From contig JANXSC010000268.1 of the NCBI GenBank assembly GCA_025352845.1, forward strand, positions 1 through 5,166: a stretch of DNA of 5,166 nt, given 5' to 3'. Positions 1 to 5,166 of this stretch are shown here, piece after piece (the first letter of the stretch is position 1; each line of letters opens with the position of its first letter). Below the pieces are notes generated by a model. The model did no database searches and was not told where the DNA came from. It saw only the letters and a list, made by a program, of their open reading frames with translations. The stretch comes from Opitutaceae bacterium (GTDB lineage Bacteria > Verrucomicrobiota > Verrucomicrobiia > Opitutales > Opitutaceae). Position numbers and translations under genes: made by a program.

Positions 1-681
1 GCGCGGCTGGGTCGGGCCGGGGATCACGCGCCACGCGCGCGTCGCGGGATCGAATTCGGCGAGCCCGGTGTCGGGCACGCACACGTAGAGTTTGTCGTCG
101 ACCGCGGCGCCGGCGAGCGCCCACATCTTGGGCAACGCCTCGGGCTCGACGCGCCACGTGGTCTCGCCCGGGCCGATGCTCGCGAACTGGCCGCGCTCGG
201 TGCGGTTGCGCGCACCGATGACCCAGAGCCGCCCGGCCGCGGCGAGCGCGATGGGATTAGGCAACGCCACCGGAAGATCGGGCGCGCGCGTGAGCGCGCC
301 GGTTTTCGGATCGTAGGTTTCGACGAGCGTGGTCTGGCGGCGCTGGCCGTCTTCGTGGAGAATGTCGCCGCCGGCGACCCAGACGCGGCCCTCGAATGCG
401 GCGGTGCCGCAGTAGATCCGTGGCCGGGAAAATTTTGCGACGGCGCGCCAAGCCCACACGCGCGGATCGAGCTCCCAGATTTCGTCGAAGCAGTGGACCT
501 GGCCTGTGCCCTTGTAGTCGCTCGTCACGCCGCCCGCGACGTAGAATTTCCCGCCGACGACGGCGGCCGTGAGGTCGTGGTTGTCGGCCGGCATGTGGGC
601 GACGGTGCGCCAGGGATTTTCGGCGGCTAAAAGTGCGCAGGCGAATATCGAAGCGAGAAAAATGGCGCGGAAAAATTTCAT
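1..681 (-). CDS. Secreted kelch-repeat beta-propeller protein, partial (C-terminus beyond the left edge)
   Basis: I translated this frame by hand: 227 codons are open from the ATG at 681-679 to the window edge, with no stop. Residues 1-20 (MKFFRAIFLASIFACALLAA) form a Sec signal peptide, likely cut before Glu21. Kelch-like units follow. Unit 1 has GGKFYVAGG at 43-51 and then W69 and W78. Unit 2 has EGRVWVAGG at 97-105 and then VETYDPKTGALT at 120-131. A degenerate unit 3 has GRLWVIGARN at 150-159. Unit 4 has DDKLYVCVPD at 195-204 and then EFDPATRAWRVI at 209-220. Four repeats in 227 residues imply a propeller of about six or seven blades with roughly two or three still missing. Its ATG overlaps the amidohydrolase stop by 4 bases, so it is the third gene of a coupled string. 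Kelch propellers are binding scaffolds, or rarely enzymes such as galactose oxidase or sialate mutarotase. Nothing here proves catalysis. A lipoprotein reading around Cys15 is unconvincing because IFAC is a poor lipobox. Confidence 0.88.
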   Translation of the reverse strand, partial: MKFFRAIFLASIFACALLAAENPWRTVAHMPADNHDLTAAVVGGKFYVAGGVTSDYKGTGQVHCFDEIWELDPRVWAWRAVAKFSRPRIYCGTAAFEGRVWVAGGDILHEDGQRRQTTLVETYDPKTGALTRAPDLPVALPNPIALAAAGRLWVIGARNRTERGQFASIGPGETTWRVEPEALPKMWALAGAAVDDKLYVCVPDTGLAEFDPATRAWRVIPGPTQPR

Positions 682-1622
682 GGGTTGAGGGCGACGGCCG
701 CGCCGCGTGGGAGCCAGCGATAGGCGCGGTGGGAGTTGCGCCAAAAATATTTTTCGGCGGTGGCGCGATCTTTCGTGGCGAAATATTCGGCGACGATCCG
801 ATGCACAGTTGCGTAGGGCGCGATGCGGTTGCTCACGGGCCAGTTGCTGCCGTAGACGATGCGGTCGGGGCCGAAGAGATCGCAGAGCGTGTCGAGCGCG
901 GGGCGGTAGTGCGCGGGGTCGTCGATGGGCTGGTTGTTCACGCGGCGGGCGACGTTGGAGATTTTTGCGAAGACGTTGGGGCGGCGCGCGAGTTCGGCGA
1001 AGGCGGGGCGCATCGCGGCGGGATTCCCATCCCAGTCGGCGAACGGCACGTGGTTGATCACGATGCGCAGACTCGGGAGCAGGCGAGAGAGAGCGAGCGT
1101 CGGCTCCAGAATCGCCGCACCGCCGAGCGCATCGATCGAGAGGTCGAGATCGGCGACGCGCTTGAGATCGGCGGCGACGGCGGCGTCGGAGATCGTTTTG
1201 AGATAATTGCCGCGGAGGCGGAGGCCGCGGAAGAGCGGATCGGCGGCGAGGCGCTTGAGGTTCGCGGCGAACTCGGGCGAGCCGGGCACGAGGTGGCCGA
1301 CGAAGGCGACGATGCCGGGATTTGTTTTCGCGAGGTTGAGGATCCAGTCGTTGTCGCCGACCCACTCGCTCGCCTCGACGACGACGGTGCCGAGGACGTT
1401 GAGGTCGGCACTGATGCCGCGAAATTCCGCCGGCAGGTGTGCGCGGTAGAGAATCTCGTCGGTCTTCGGCGGCCACGGCACGCCCTGACCGCGCGTGGGA
1501 TTGTAGAAATGCGTGTGCGTGTCGATCGCGGGAATCGGCGCGGGCTGCGCGGCGGCGGTGAGTGCGGTGCGCGCGGCGAGGGTGGCAGCGGCGGAGGAGA
1601 CGAGGAAATCGCGGCGATTCAT
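678..1622 (-). CDS. Tat-exported amidohydrolase_2 family metal-dependent hydrolase (COG3618, fuconolactonase/PDC-lactonase-like)
   Basis: The product is 314 aa, a full length for a single-domain TIM-barrel amidohydrolase plus signal. The N-terminus NRRDFLVSSAAA (2-13) is a twin-arginine signal, with the likely cut near Ala25. The mature protein opens with the beta-1 metal motif IDTHTHFYNP (H36, H38). Next come VVVEAS (80-85), FVGHL (107-111) and FRGLRLRG (131-138), in the order seen in COG3618 proteins. VINHVPFADW (188-197) carries the late His (H191), and IVYGSNWPVSNR (255-266) matches the C-terminal FGSDWPV motif, but with Asn260 in place of the usual Asp. FWRNSHRAYRW (293-303) matches the closing helix. 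Characterised relatives hydrolyse lactones (L-fuconolactone, 2-pyrone-4,6-dicarboxylate) or related sugar-acid substrates, so a periplasmic lactonase-like role is an inference. Both its start and its stop are in ATGA overlaps with neighbours. Family assignment is firm; the substrate is unknown. Confidence 0.92.
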   Translation of the reverse strand: MNRRDFLVSSAAATLAARTALTAAAQPAPIPAIDTHTHFYNPTRGQGVPWPPKTDEILYRAHLPAEFRGISADLNVLGTVVVEASEWVGDNDWILNLAKTNPGIVAFVGHLVPGSPEFAANLKRLAADPLFRGLRLRGNYLKTISDAAVAADLKRVADLDLSIDALGGAAILEPTLALSRLLPSLRIVINHVPFADWDGNPAAMRPAFAELARRPNVFAKISNVARRVNNQPIDDPAHYRPALDTLCDLFGPDRIVYGSNWPVSNRIAPYATVHRIVAEYFATKDRATAEKYFWRNSHRAYRWLPRGAAVALNP

Positions 1623-3667
1623 GGTTGGGGGGCAAACGGGGTGAAGGACTCGGTGCGCTCGGCAGTGTTGAAGTCGAGCACGAGCTTGTGCTCGCCGTAG
1701 TTGATGACGTAGCGGCCGGAGCCGTAGGCGGAATGGCCGTAGGCGTTGTCGAACCGCGCGTAGTCGCCGAGCGGCTCGACGCGCCCGTCGATCCGTAGCG
1801 GTCCTTCCCAGGCGAACGAAACGTGGCCGACACCCGGCGCGCGATAATCGACGAAGAGGTTTTCAATGTCGGACTCGATCGGCGCGGCGGCGATGGCGTC
1901 GATCCACGCGGTGAACGACCCGTCGACGGCTTCCCGGCCGAGTTGGCAGAGCCAGATGTTTTGCCGGCCCTCGGCGATCAGGCCTTCGCCGCCGAGCACG
2001 CCCTTCGCGGACCACGCGGTCGCGGCGTGCGACCAGAGCGCGAGGTAGGCGGAACCTTTGCGCGCATAGGTCCAGTTGCCGCGCTGCGCAACTTCGTCGA
2101 AGAGCGCGCGGCGCAGCACGGCGGAGGTGCGCGGCACGAGCGTGTCCTCGCTCGGGCTCGGTGACGGCATGGCGTTGCCGGCGGCGTCGGAGGGCCCGAT
2201 CGTTTTCGGGCCGGGCGGTTGCTCGGCGGGAATGTTGTAGAGCGCGATGAGCACGTTTTTGAACTGCGCGCTGCGCGGGAAACGGCCCTGCCAGTATTTC
2301 GCGGTCGGGCCGGGGTTGAAGGTGAAGACCGGCGTGTCGGGTCCGAACGTCGCCTGCCAGATGTGCTGCTGAAAACCCGGTGCGCCCTTGCGGTAATCCT
2401 GCGCAGTGGAGAGCTGGTAGTCGGTCGTGCGGTAGGTGTATTTGTCCACGCGCTGGAGGCTCGTGCGGTCGAGATCGGGGAGCGGTTCGCCGCGACGCGC
2501 GAGTTCGCGGTAGGTGCCGAGCACGGCGTCGCCGTAGGGTTTGATCACGACGCCGTAGCGGTGGAGCGTCTCGCGCCAGCGGTCGGTCACGCGGTAGCCG
2601 GCCTCGATGTGCTCGATGGTGCGAAACTTGCCGCCCTCGTTGAGCAGCCAGAAATCGTCGGGGTTGGCGTAGTCGAGGCCGAATGTTTTCGCGTCCTCGA
2701 TCAGCAGGCTCTGGCGCTCGCGGTTGATGAACTCGTCGGGCCGATCGTGCGCGAGCAACTCGATCGTGCGCGGGAGGCGATAGCGTTTGCCGGTGGCGAG
2801 GGCGACGGTGGCATCGCCGCCGCCGGGTGCGCCGAAGCCCCACGCGAGAAATTGCAGCGAGGCCGTGCCTTCGCTCCGTCCGCCGCCGGTGAGCGTGCCG
2901 GTGTAGGTGCGGCCGTGCGAGGTCCCGTAGCTGCCGCGAAAGGAATCGACGACGATGTCGAAGAACATCACATCGAGCAGCATCGTGGCGCGCTGCGCGA
3001 CCTCGCGATCGGCGGCGAACTCGGCGAGTGCGAGTAGTGCAGCCATCGTGACGGGATAGTAGCTGTTGGAGTCCCACTCGCTGAAGCCGACTTTCGCCTT
3101 GATCGCGATCCAGCGGAGGAGGCGCGTGCGTGCGGCGTCGCGGTGCCATGCGCCGTTCTTGCCGTTGTTGGTAAACGTGGTGCCGGGAAAAAATTGGCCC
3201 GCGAGATATTCCGCCGTGTGGTAACCGATCTGGTGGTTCTCGCTCCACATCGAGAGGAGGTCGGTGCCGGGCTCATCGACCCAGTATTTGAAACGCACGA
3301 GCGTGTCGCGGATCGCGCGGCGCAGCTCGGAGGAGAGCAGGGGAGTCTCGGTGCGGTAGAGCCGCAGCAGCGCGACGGCATCGAAGTCCGCGGTGTCGTC
3401 GCGGCGCGTGATCTTGTCGAGCGACGCGCGGATCGCCGTCTCGTCGAGCGGGCCGCGGCCAAGGGCGATTTTCGCGAGCTGCGCACTCACGCCGCCGCGC
3501 GGTTCACTGGCGGCCGCTTCGAGCACTTCGGTCCGGCGCGACTCAAAAGTGCCGCGCGGCTCGGTGGCAAAAGGCGCCGGGGTGGAGGCGGCCTGCGATG
3601 ATGCACCGAGCCAGACGAGCAAAAGCGCGACGAGCGAGAGGCGGCGGAGGAGGCGGGCCGTGGGCAT
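1619..3667 (-). CDS. Large secreted protein of unassigned family, helical N-terminal part plus strand-rich C-terminal part (possible polysaccharide-active enzyme)
   Basis: I place the start at the ATG at 3667-3665, giving 682 aa. It begins MPTARLLRRLSLVALLLVWL, a classical Sec signal ending SSQA|A (cut after residue 26). The frame stays open 44 codons further upstream to 3799, but that stretch is Arg/Pro-rich, not signal-like, and would lie in the divergent promoter region. Residues about 75-350 look mainly alpha-helical, with motifs WSENHQIGYHTAEYL (141-155), GFSEWDSNSYYP (194-205) and SFRGSYGTSHGRTY (242-255). Residues about 405-680 look strand-rich, with STAQDYRKG (420-428), QQHIWQATFGPD (433-444), ARKGSAYLALWS (535-546) and IWLCQLGREAVDGSF (571-585). 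A Pro/Ser-rich linker lies at about 481-512. An (alpha/alpha) toroid followed by a beta-sandwich is the architecture of many polysaccharide lyases. I infer that resemblance from layout, not from a recognised catalytic signature. I recall similar proteins annotated only as hypothetical. It is the first gene of the minus-strand string and overlaps the amidohydrolase start by 4 bases. Confidence 0.85.
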   Translation of the reverse strand: MPTARLLRRLSLVALLLVWLGASSQAASTPAPFATEPRGTFESRRTEVLEAAASEPRGGVSAQLAKIALGRGPLDETAIRASLDKITRRDDTADFDAVALLRLYRTETPLLSSELRRAIRDTLVRFKYWVDEPGTDLLSMWSENHQIGYHTAEYLAGQFFPGTTFTNNGKNGAWHRDAARTRLLRWIAIKAKVGFSEWDSNSYYPVTMAALLALAEFAADREVAQRATMLLDVMFFDIVVDSFRGSYGTSHGRTYTGTLTGGGRSEGTASLQFLAWGFGAPGGGDATVALATGKRYRLPRTIELLAHDRPDEFINRERQSLLIEDAKTFGLDYANPDDFWLLNEGGKFRTIEHIEAGYRVTDRWRETLHRYGVVIKPYGDAVLGTYRELARRGEPLPDLDRTSLQRVDKYTYRTTDYQLSTAQDYRKGAPGFQQHIWQATFGPDTPVFTFNPGPTAKYWQGRFPRSAQFKNVLIALYNIPAEQPPGPKTIGPSDAAGNAMPSPSPSEDTLVPRTSAVLRRALFDEVAQRGNWTYARKGSAYLALWSHAATAWSAKGVLGGEGLIAEGRQNIWLCQLGREAVDGSFTAWIDAIAAAPIESDIENLFVDYRAPGVGHVSFAWEGPLRIDGRVEPLGDYARFDNAYGHSAYGSGRYVINYGEHKLVLDFNTAERTESFTPFAPQP

Positions 3668-3698
3668 GGGGTGGTGCCACGATTTGGGACGGTCGGCG

Positions 3699-3711
3699 CG
3701 GGTGCAACCCG
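3699..3711. promoter_or_regulatory. Short perfect inverted repeat in the divergent region, possible operator
   Basis: CGGGT at 3699-3703 and ACCCG at 3707-3711 are perfect inverted copies around the 3-base centre GCA. The repeat sits 32 bases upstream of the start of the large secreted protein, where a repressor or activator could act on one or both promoters. Five-base arms in such GC-rich DNA can arise by chance, and no matching second copy is visible elsewhere in the intergenic region. It is too short for a terminator and has no T-tract. Confidence 0.2.
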
Positions 3712-3740
3712 GCAATCGCGCCGCGCGCTCCGGCGCAAGA

Positions 3741-3768
3741 TTGACGCGCGAAGGCTGACGTGTGGCAT
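3741..3768 (+). promoter_or_regulatory. Candidate sigma-70 promoter for the ThuA-like and cytochrome gene pair
   Basis: TTGACG (3741-3746) differs from the consensus -35 by one base. TGGCAT (3763-3768) matches the -10 consensus at three of six positions, after a 16-base spacer. Transcription would begin near 3775, leaving a leader of about 33 bases before the ATG at 3808. The poor -10 box keeps confidence low; an alternative sigma factor or an activator-dependent promoter is equally possible. Confidence 0.25.
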
Positions 3769-3807
3769 GGACCGCGCCCCGAGTGTTCCAACCCCGCATC
3801 TTTTCCC

Positions 3808-4800
3808 ATGAATCGTCGCCCCTTTATCCTTCGCCTCGCCGCCGCGTTTGCCGCGCTCGCCCTCACCGCGAGTGCCGCGACCGACAAAATCAAAGTCCTG
3901 ATTGTCGATGGTCAGAACAACCACCAGTGGGCCACGACCACGCCGATGCTGAAACGCATCTTGGAAGACACGGGCCGGTTCACGGTCGATGTTTCCACGT
4001 CGCCAGCGGCGAAACCCACGGCACCGAAGATGGCGAAAGACGCGACGCCCACGCAGAAGGTGTCGCACGAGGAGAACCTGAAAAAATTCGCCGCCGCCGA
4101 GGCCGCGCACAAGGCCGCCGCGCCGACGCAATGGGCGCAGTGGCGGCCGAAATTTTCCAACTACGCCGTCGTCGTCTCCAACTACAATGGCGAGAGCTGG
4201 CCCGCCGAGGTGCGCGAGGCGTTTGCCGCCTATGTGCGTGGTGGCGGTGGCTTCGTCTCCTACCACGCCGCCAACAATTCCTTCCCCGACTGGCCCGACT
4301 ACAACGCGATGATCGGCCTCGGCGGCTGGGGCGGGCGCAACGAAAAATCCGGTCCCTACCTGCGCCTGCGCGATGGCGCGTGGACGAAGGATCTCAGCGC
4401 CGGTCCCGGCGGCGGCCACGGCGCGCAGCACGAGTTTCTCGTCGAGACGCGTGCCGATCATCCCATCGTGCGCGGCCTGCCCGCGAAGTGGATGCACGCG
4501 AAGGATGAACTCTACCACGGCCTCCGCGGCCCCGCCGACAACGTGACCGTCCTCGCCTCCGCGCTCTCCGACAAAACCAACGAGCAGGAGCCGATGCTGA
4601 TGGTGATTCCCTTCGGCAAAGGCCGCGTCTTCCACACCGCGCTCGGGCATTTCTCCGACGCGGTGAACGGCCTCGGCTTCCAAGTCACCTTCGCCCGCGG
4701 CACCGAATGGGCCGCGACCGGCAAGGTCACGCTCCCCGCGCCGAAAGCGGACGCGCTGACCGCCGACCGCGCGGCAGTGCGACCGGTTTCGGGGCAATGA
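3808..4800 (+). CDS. Secreted ThuA-like domain protein (type 1 glutamine-amidotransferase-like fold)
   Basis: The product is 330 aa from the ATG at 3808. An in-frame ATG at 3760 is rejected because only the later start gives an N-terminal signal, MNRRPFILRLAAAFAALALT, ending ASA|A at 23. The RRPFIL stretch leaves Tat as well as Sec export possible. The ThuA domain spans about 27-300: first strand KIKVLIVDGQNNHQW (27-41), KFSNYAVVVSNYNGESWP (115-132), the nucleophile-elbow-like turn GGGGFVSYHAANNSF (145-159), DHPIVRGLP (218-225), KDELYHGLRG (232-241) and GKGRVFHTALGHF (270-282). Residues about 66-112 form a Lys/Ala-rich, probably helical stretch between the first two strands that looks longer than in common relatives. 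ThuA was named from a rhizobial trehalose/sucrose utilisation locus, and exported members are abundant in Planctomycetota and Verrucomicrobiota, where their exact reaction is mostly undefined. Sugar processing here is inference. The stop overlaps the start of the cytochrome-domain gene. Confidence 0.93.
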   Translation: MNRRPFILRLAAAFAALALTASAATDKIKVLIVDGQNNHQWATTTPMLKRILEDTGRFTVDVSTSPAAKPTAPKMAKDATPTQKVSHEENLKKFAAAEAAHKAAAPTQWAQWRPKFSNYAVVVSNYNGESWPAEVREAFAAYVRGGGGFVSYHAANNSFPDWPDYNAMIGLGGWGGRNEKSGPYLRLRDGAWTKDLSAGPGGGHGAQHEFLVETRADHPIVRGLPAKWMHAKDELYHGLRGPADNVTVLASALSDKTNEQEPMLMVIPFGKGRVFHTALGHFSDAVNGLGFQVTFARGTEWAATGKVTLPAPKADALTADRAAVRPVSGQ

Positions 4801-5166
4801 TTCGCATTCCATACGGCGGCATCGCTGTGCCGTGTCTTTTGTGCGCGTGGCTCGCGATGGCAGCGTCGGGATTATGTGCGGCGCTGCCGTTGGGCGCGGT
4901 GGAATTTTTCGAGACGAAGATCCGGCCGGTGCTCGCGCAGGATTGCTACGAGTGCCATCGCACCGGCGGCAAGCGGAAGGCCGGGCTCGCACTCGATCAC
5001 CGGCAGGCGCTGCGCGACGGCGGCGATTCTGGCCCCGCGATCGTGCCGGGCGATCCGGCGGCGAGTTTGCTGCTCCAAGCTATCCGCCACGAGCACGACG
5101 ACCTGAAAATGCCGAAGGCCGGGGCGAAGCTGGAGCCGGTGGTCATCGCCGATTTCGAGCGCTGGG
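4797..5166 (+). CDS. PSCyt1-type (planctomycete cytochrome C, PF07635-like) protein, N-terminal part only
   Basis: I translated this frame by hand from the ATG at 4797-4799, which overlaps the ThuA-like stop as ATGA; 123 codons are open to the window edge. Residues 1-28 are a signal peptide (hydrophobic 9-24, ending GLCA|A). The PSCyt1 domain follows almost at once: VEFFETKIRPVLAQDCYECH (35-54), with the haem-binding CxxCH at C50, C53 and H54. Then come LALDHRQALRDGGDSGPAIV (64-83), PGDPAASLLLQAI (84-96) and DLKMPKAG (102-109), in which Met105 is the likely distal haem ligand. The order matches the family closely. Known full-length relatives usually continue into PSCyt2 (DUF1549) and PSD1 (DUF1553) domains and reach many hundreds of residues; whether this one does lies outside the window. 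The likely location is the periplasm, with a redox role. Co-expression with the ThuA-like gene is strongly suggested by the overlap. Confidence 0.93.
   Translation, partial: MIRIPYGGIAVPCLLCAWLAMAASGLCAALPLGAVEFFETKIRPVLAQDCYECHRTGGKRKAGLALDHRQALRDGGDSGPAIVPGDPAASLLLQAIRHEHDDLKMPKAGAKLEPVVIADFERW

Larger units (their letters stand above)
3668..3807. promoter_or_regulatory. Divergent intergenic region with the promoters of both gene strings
   Basis: These 140 bases are the only non-coding stretch in the window and lie between two divergent starts, so the promoters of both strings should be here. The best plus-strand candidate is TTGACG at 3741-3746, a 5/6 match to the sigma-70 -35 box, followed after 16 bases by the weak -10 TGGCAT at 3763-3768. 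On the minus strand, TTGCAC (3707-3702) and AATCGT 17 bases further on is a still weaker pair. Neither pair is convincing alone. Role by position is fairly safe; the exact boxes are not. I see no riboswitch-like structure and no small ORF worth reporting. Confidence 0.5.

Noticed and set aside
281..300. Inverted repeat GGCGCGC-6-GCGCGCC as a possible terminator or regulatory hairpin
   Set aside because: It lies inside the kelch coding sequence, has no T-tract, and GCGC-rich arms of this length are expected by chance here.
633..1700. 355-codon open frame on the plus strand
   Set aside because: It lies antisense to the amidohydrolase, whose motifs are unambiguous. The product is Gly/Val/Glu/Arg-rich with no domain pattern, as expected for an antisense shadow in GC-rich DNA.
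2219..3037. 272-codon plus-strand frame
   Set aside because: It is antisense to the large secreted gene and shows only Ala/Gly/Val/Glu-rich low-information sequence.
1863..3248. 461-codon minus-strand frame inside the large secreted gene
   Set aside because: Its translation is dominated by Arg, Ala and His, a typical out-of-frame product, whereas the 682-aa frame has a signal peptide and balanced composition.
3668..3799. 44-codon upstream extension of the large secreted gene
   Set aside because: The added residues are Arg/Pro-rich and would bury the signal peptide internally; the ATG at 3667 gives a standard export signal.
3487..4992. 501-codon open frame on the minus strand
   Set aside because: It runs antisense through the whole ThuA-like gene, across the divergent promoter region and into another frame of the large secreted gene. 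Its composition is Arg/Gly-rich and no family features appear.
1..5166. CRISPR array, insertion sequence, tRNA/rRNA gene or attachment site
   Set aside because: Coding sequence fills nearly the whole window. I saw no regularly spaced repeats, transposase motifs, terminal inverted repeats or cloverleaf-like sequence on either strand.

Overview
The window is GC-rich and densely coding. It looks like a chromosomal piece of a free-living Verrucomicrobiota bacterium, most plausibly Opitutaceae-like. This rests on gene content: a PSCyt1-type 'planctomycete cytochrome C' domain, a secreted ThuA-like protein, a Tat-exported COG3618-type amidohydrolase and a kelch protein, a mix typical of the PVC superphylum. 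It also rests on style: high GC with scattered AAAATTT-type tracts, and starts without Shine-Dalgarno sequences. The lineage is an inference. No phylogenetic marker is present.

Two gene strings diverge from a 140-bp intergenic region (3668-3807). The minus strand carries three genes, read right to left: a 682-aa secreted protein of a family I cannot name (1619-3667), a 314-aa amidohydrolase (678-1622) and a kelch-type beta-propeller protein (1-681, C-terminus beyond the left edge). The plus strand carries a ThuA-like protein (3808-4800) and the N-terminal part of a c-type cytochrome-domain protein (4797-5166, runs off the right edge). The two edge genes are easily missed because they lack a start or stop inside the window, but each reads cleanly to the edge from an ATG that overlaps the preceding stop.

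All three same-strand junctions are 4-base ATGA overlaps, so each string is very probably one translationally coupled transcript. All five proteins begin with an export signal, so the locus encodes an extracytoplasmic set. The families present (ThuA-like, amidohydrolase_2/lactonase-like, kelch, and a large protein with a helical N-terminal part and a strand-rich C-terminal part) suggest processing of a carbohydrate or sugar acid in the periplasm or at the cell surface. The substrate cannot be read from the sequence.

There are no tRNA or rRNA genes, CRISPR arrays, insertion sequences or convincing terminators. The points most worth a second look are the unassigned 682-aa protein with its strongly patterned motifs, the Asp-to-Asn change in the amidohydrolase GS(D/N)WP motif, the all-secreted and fully overlapping gene organisation, and the C-rich, Shine-Dalgarno-free translation starts.
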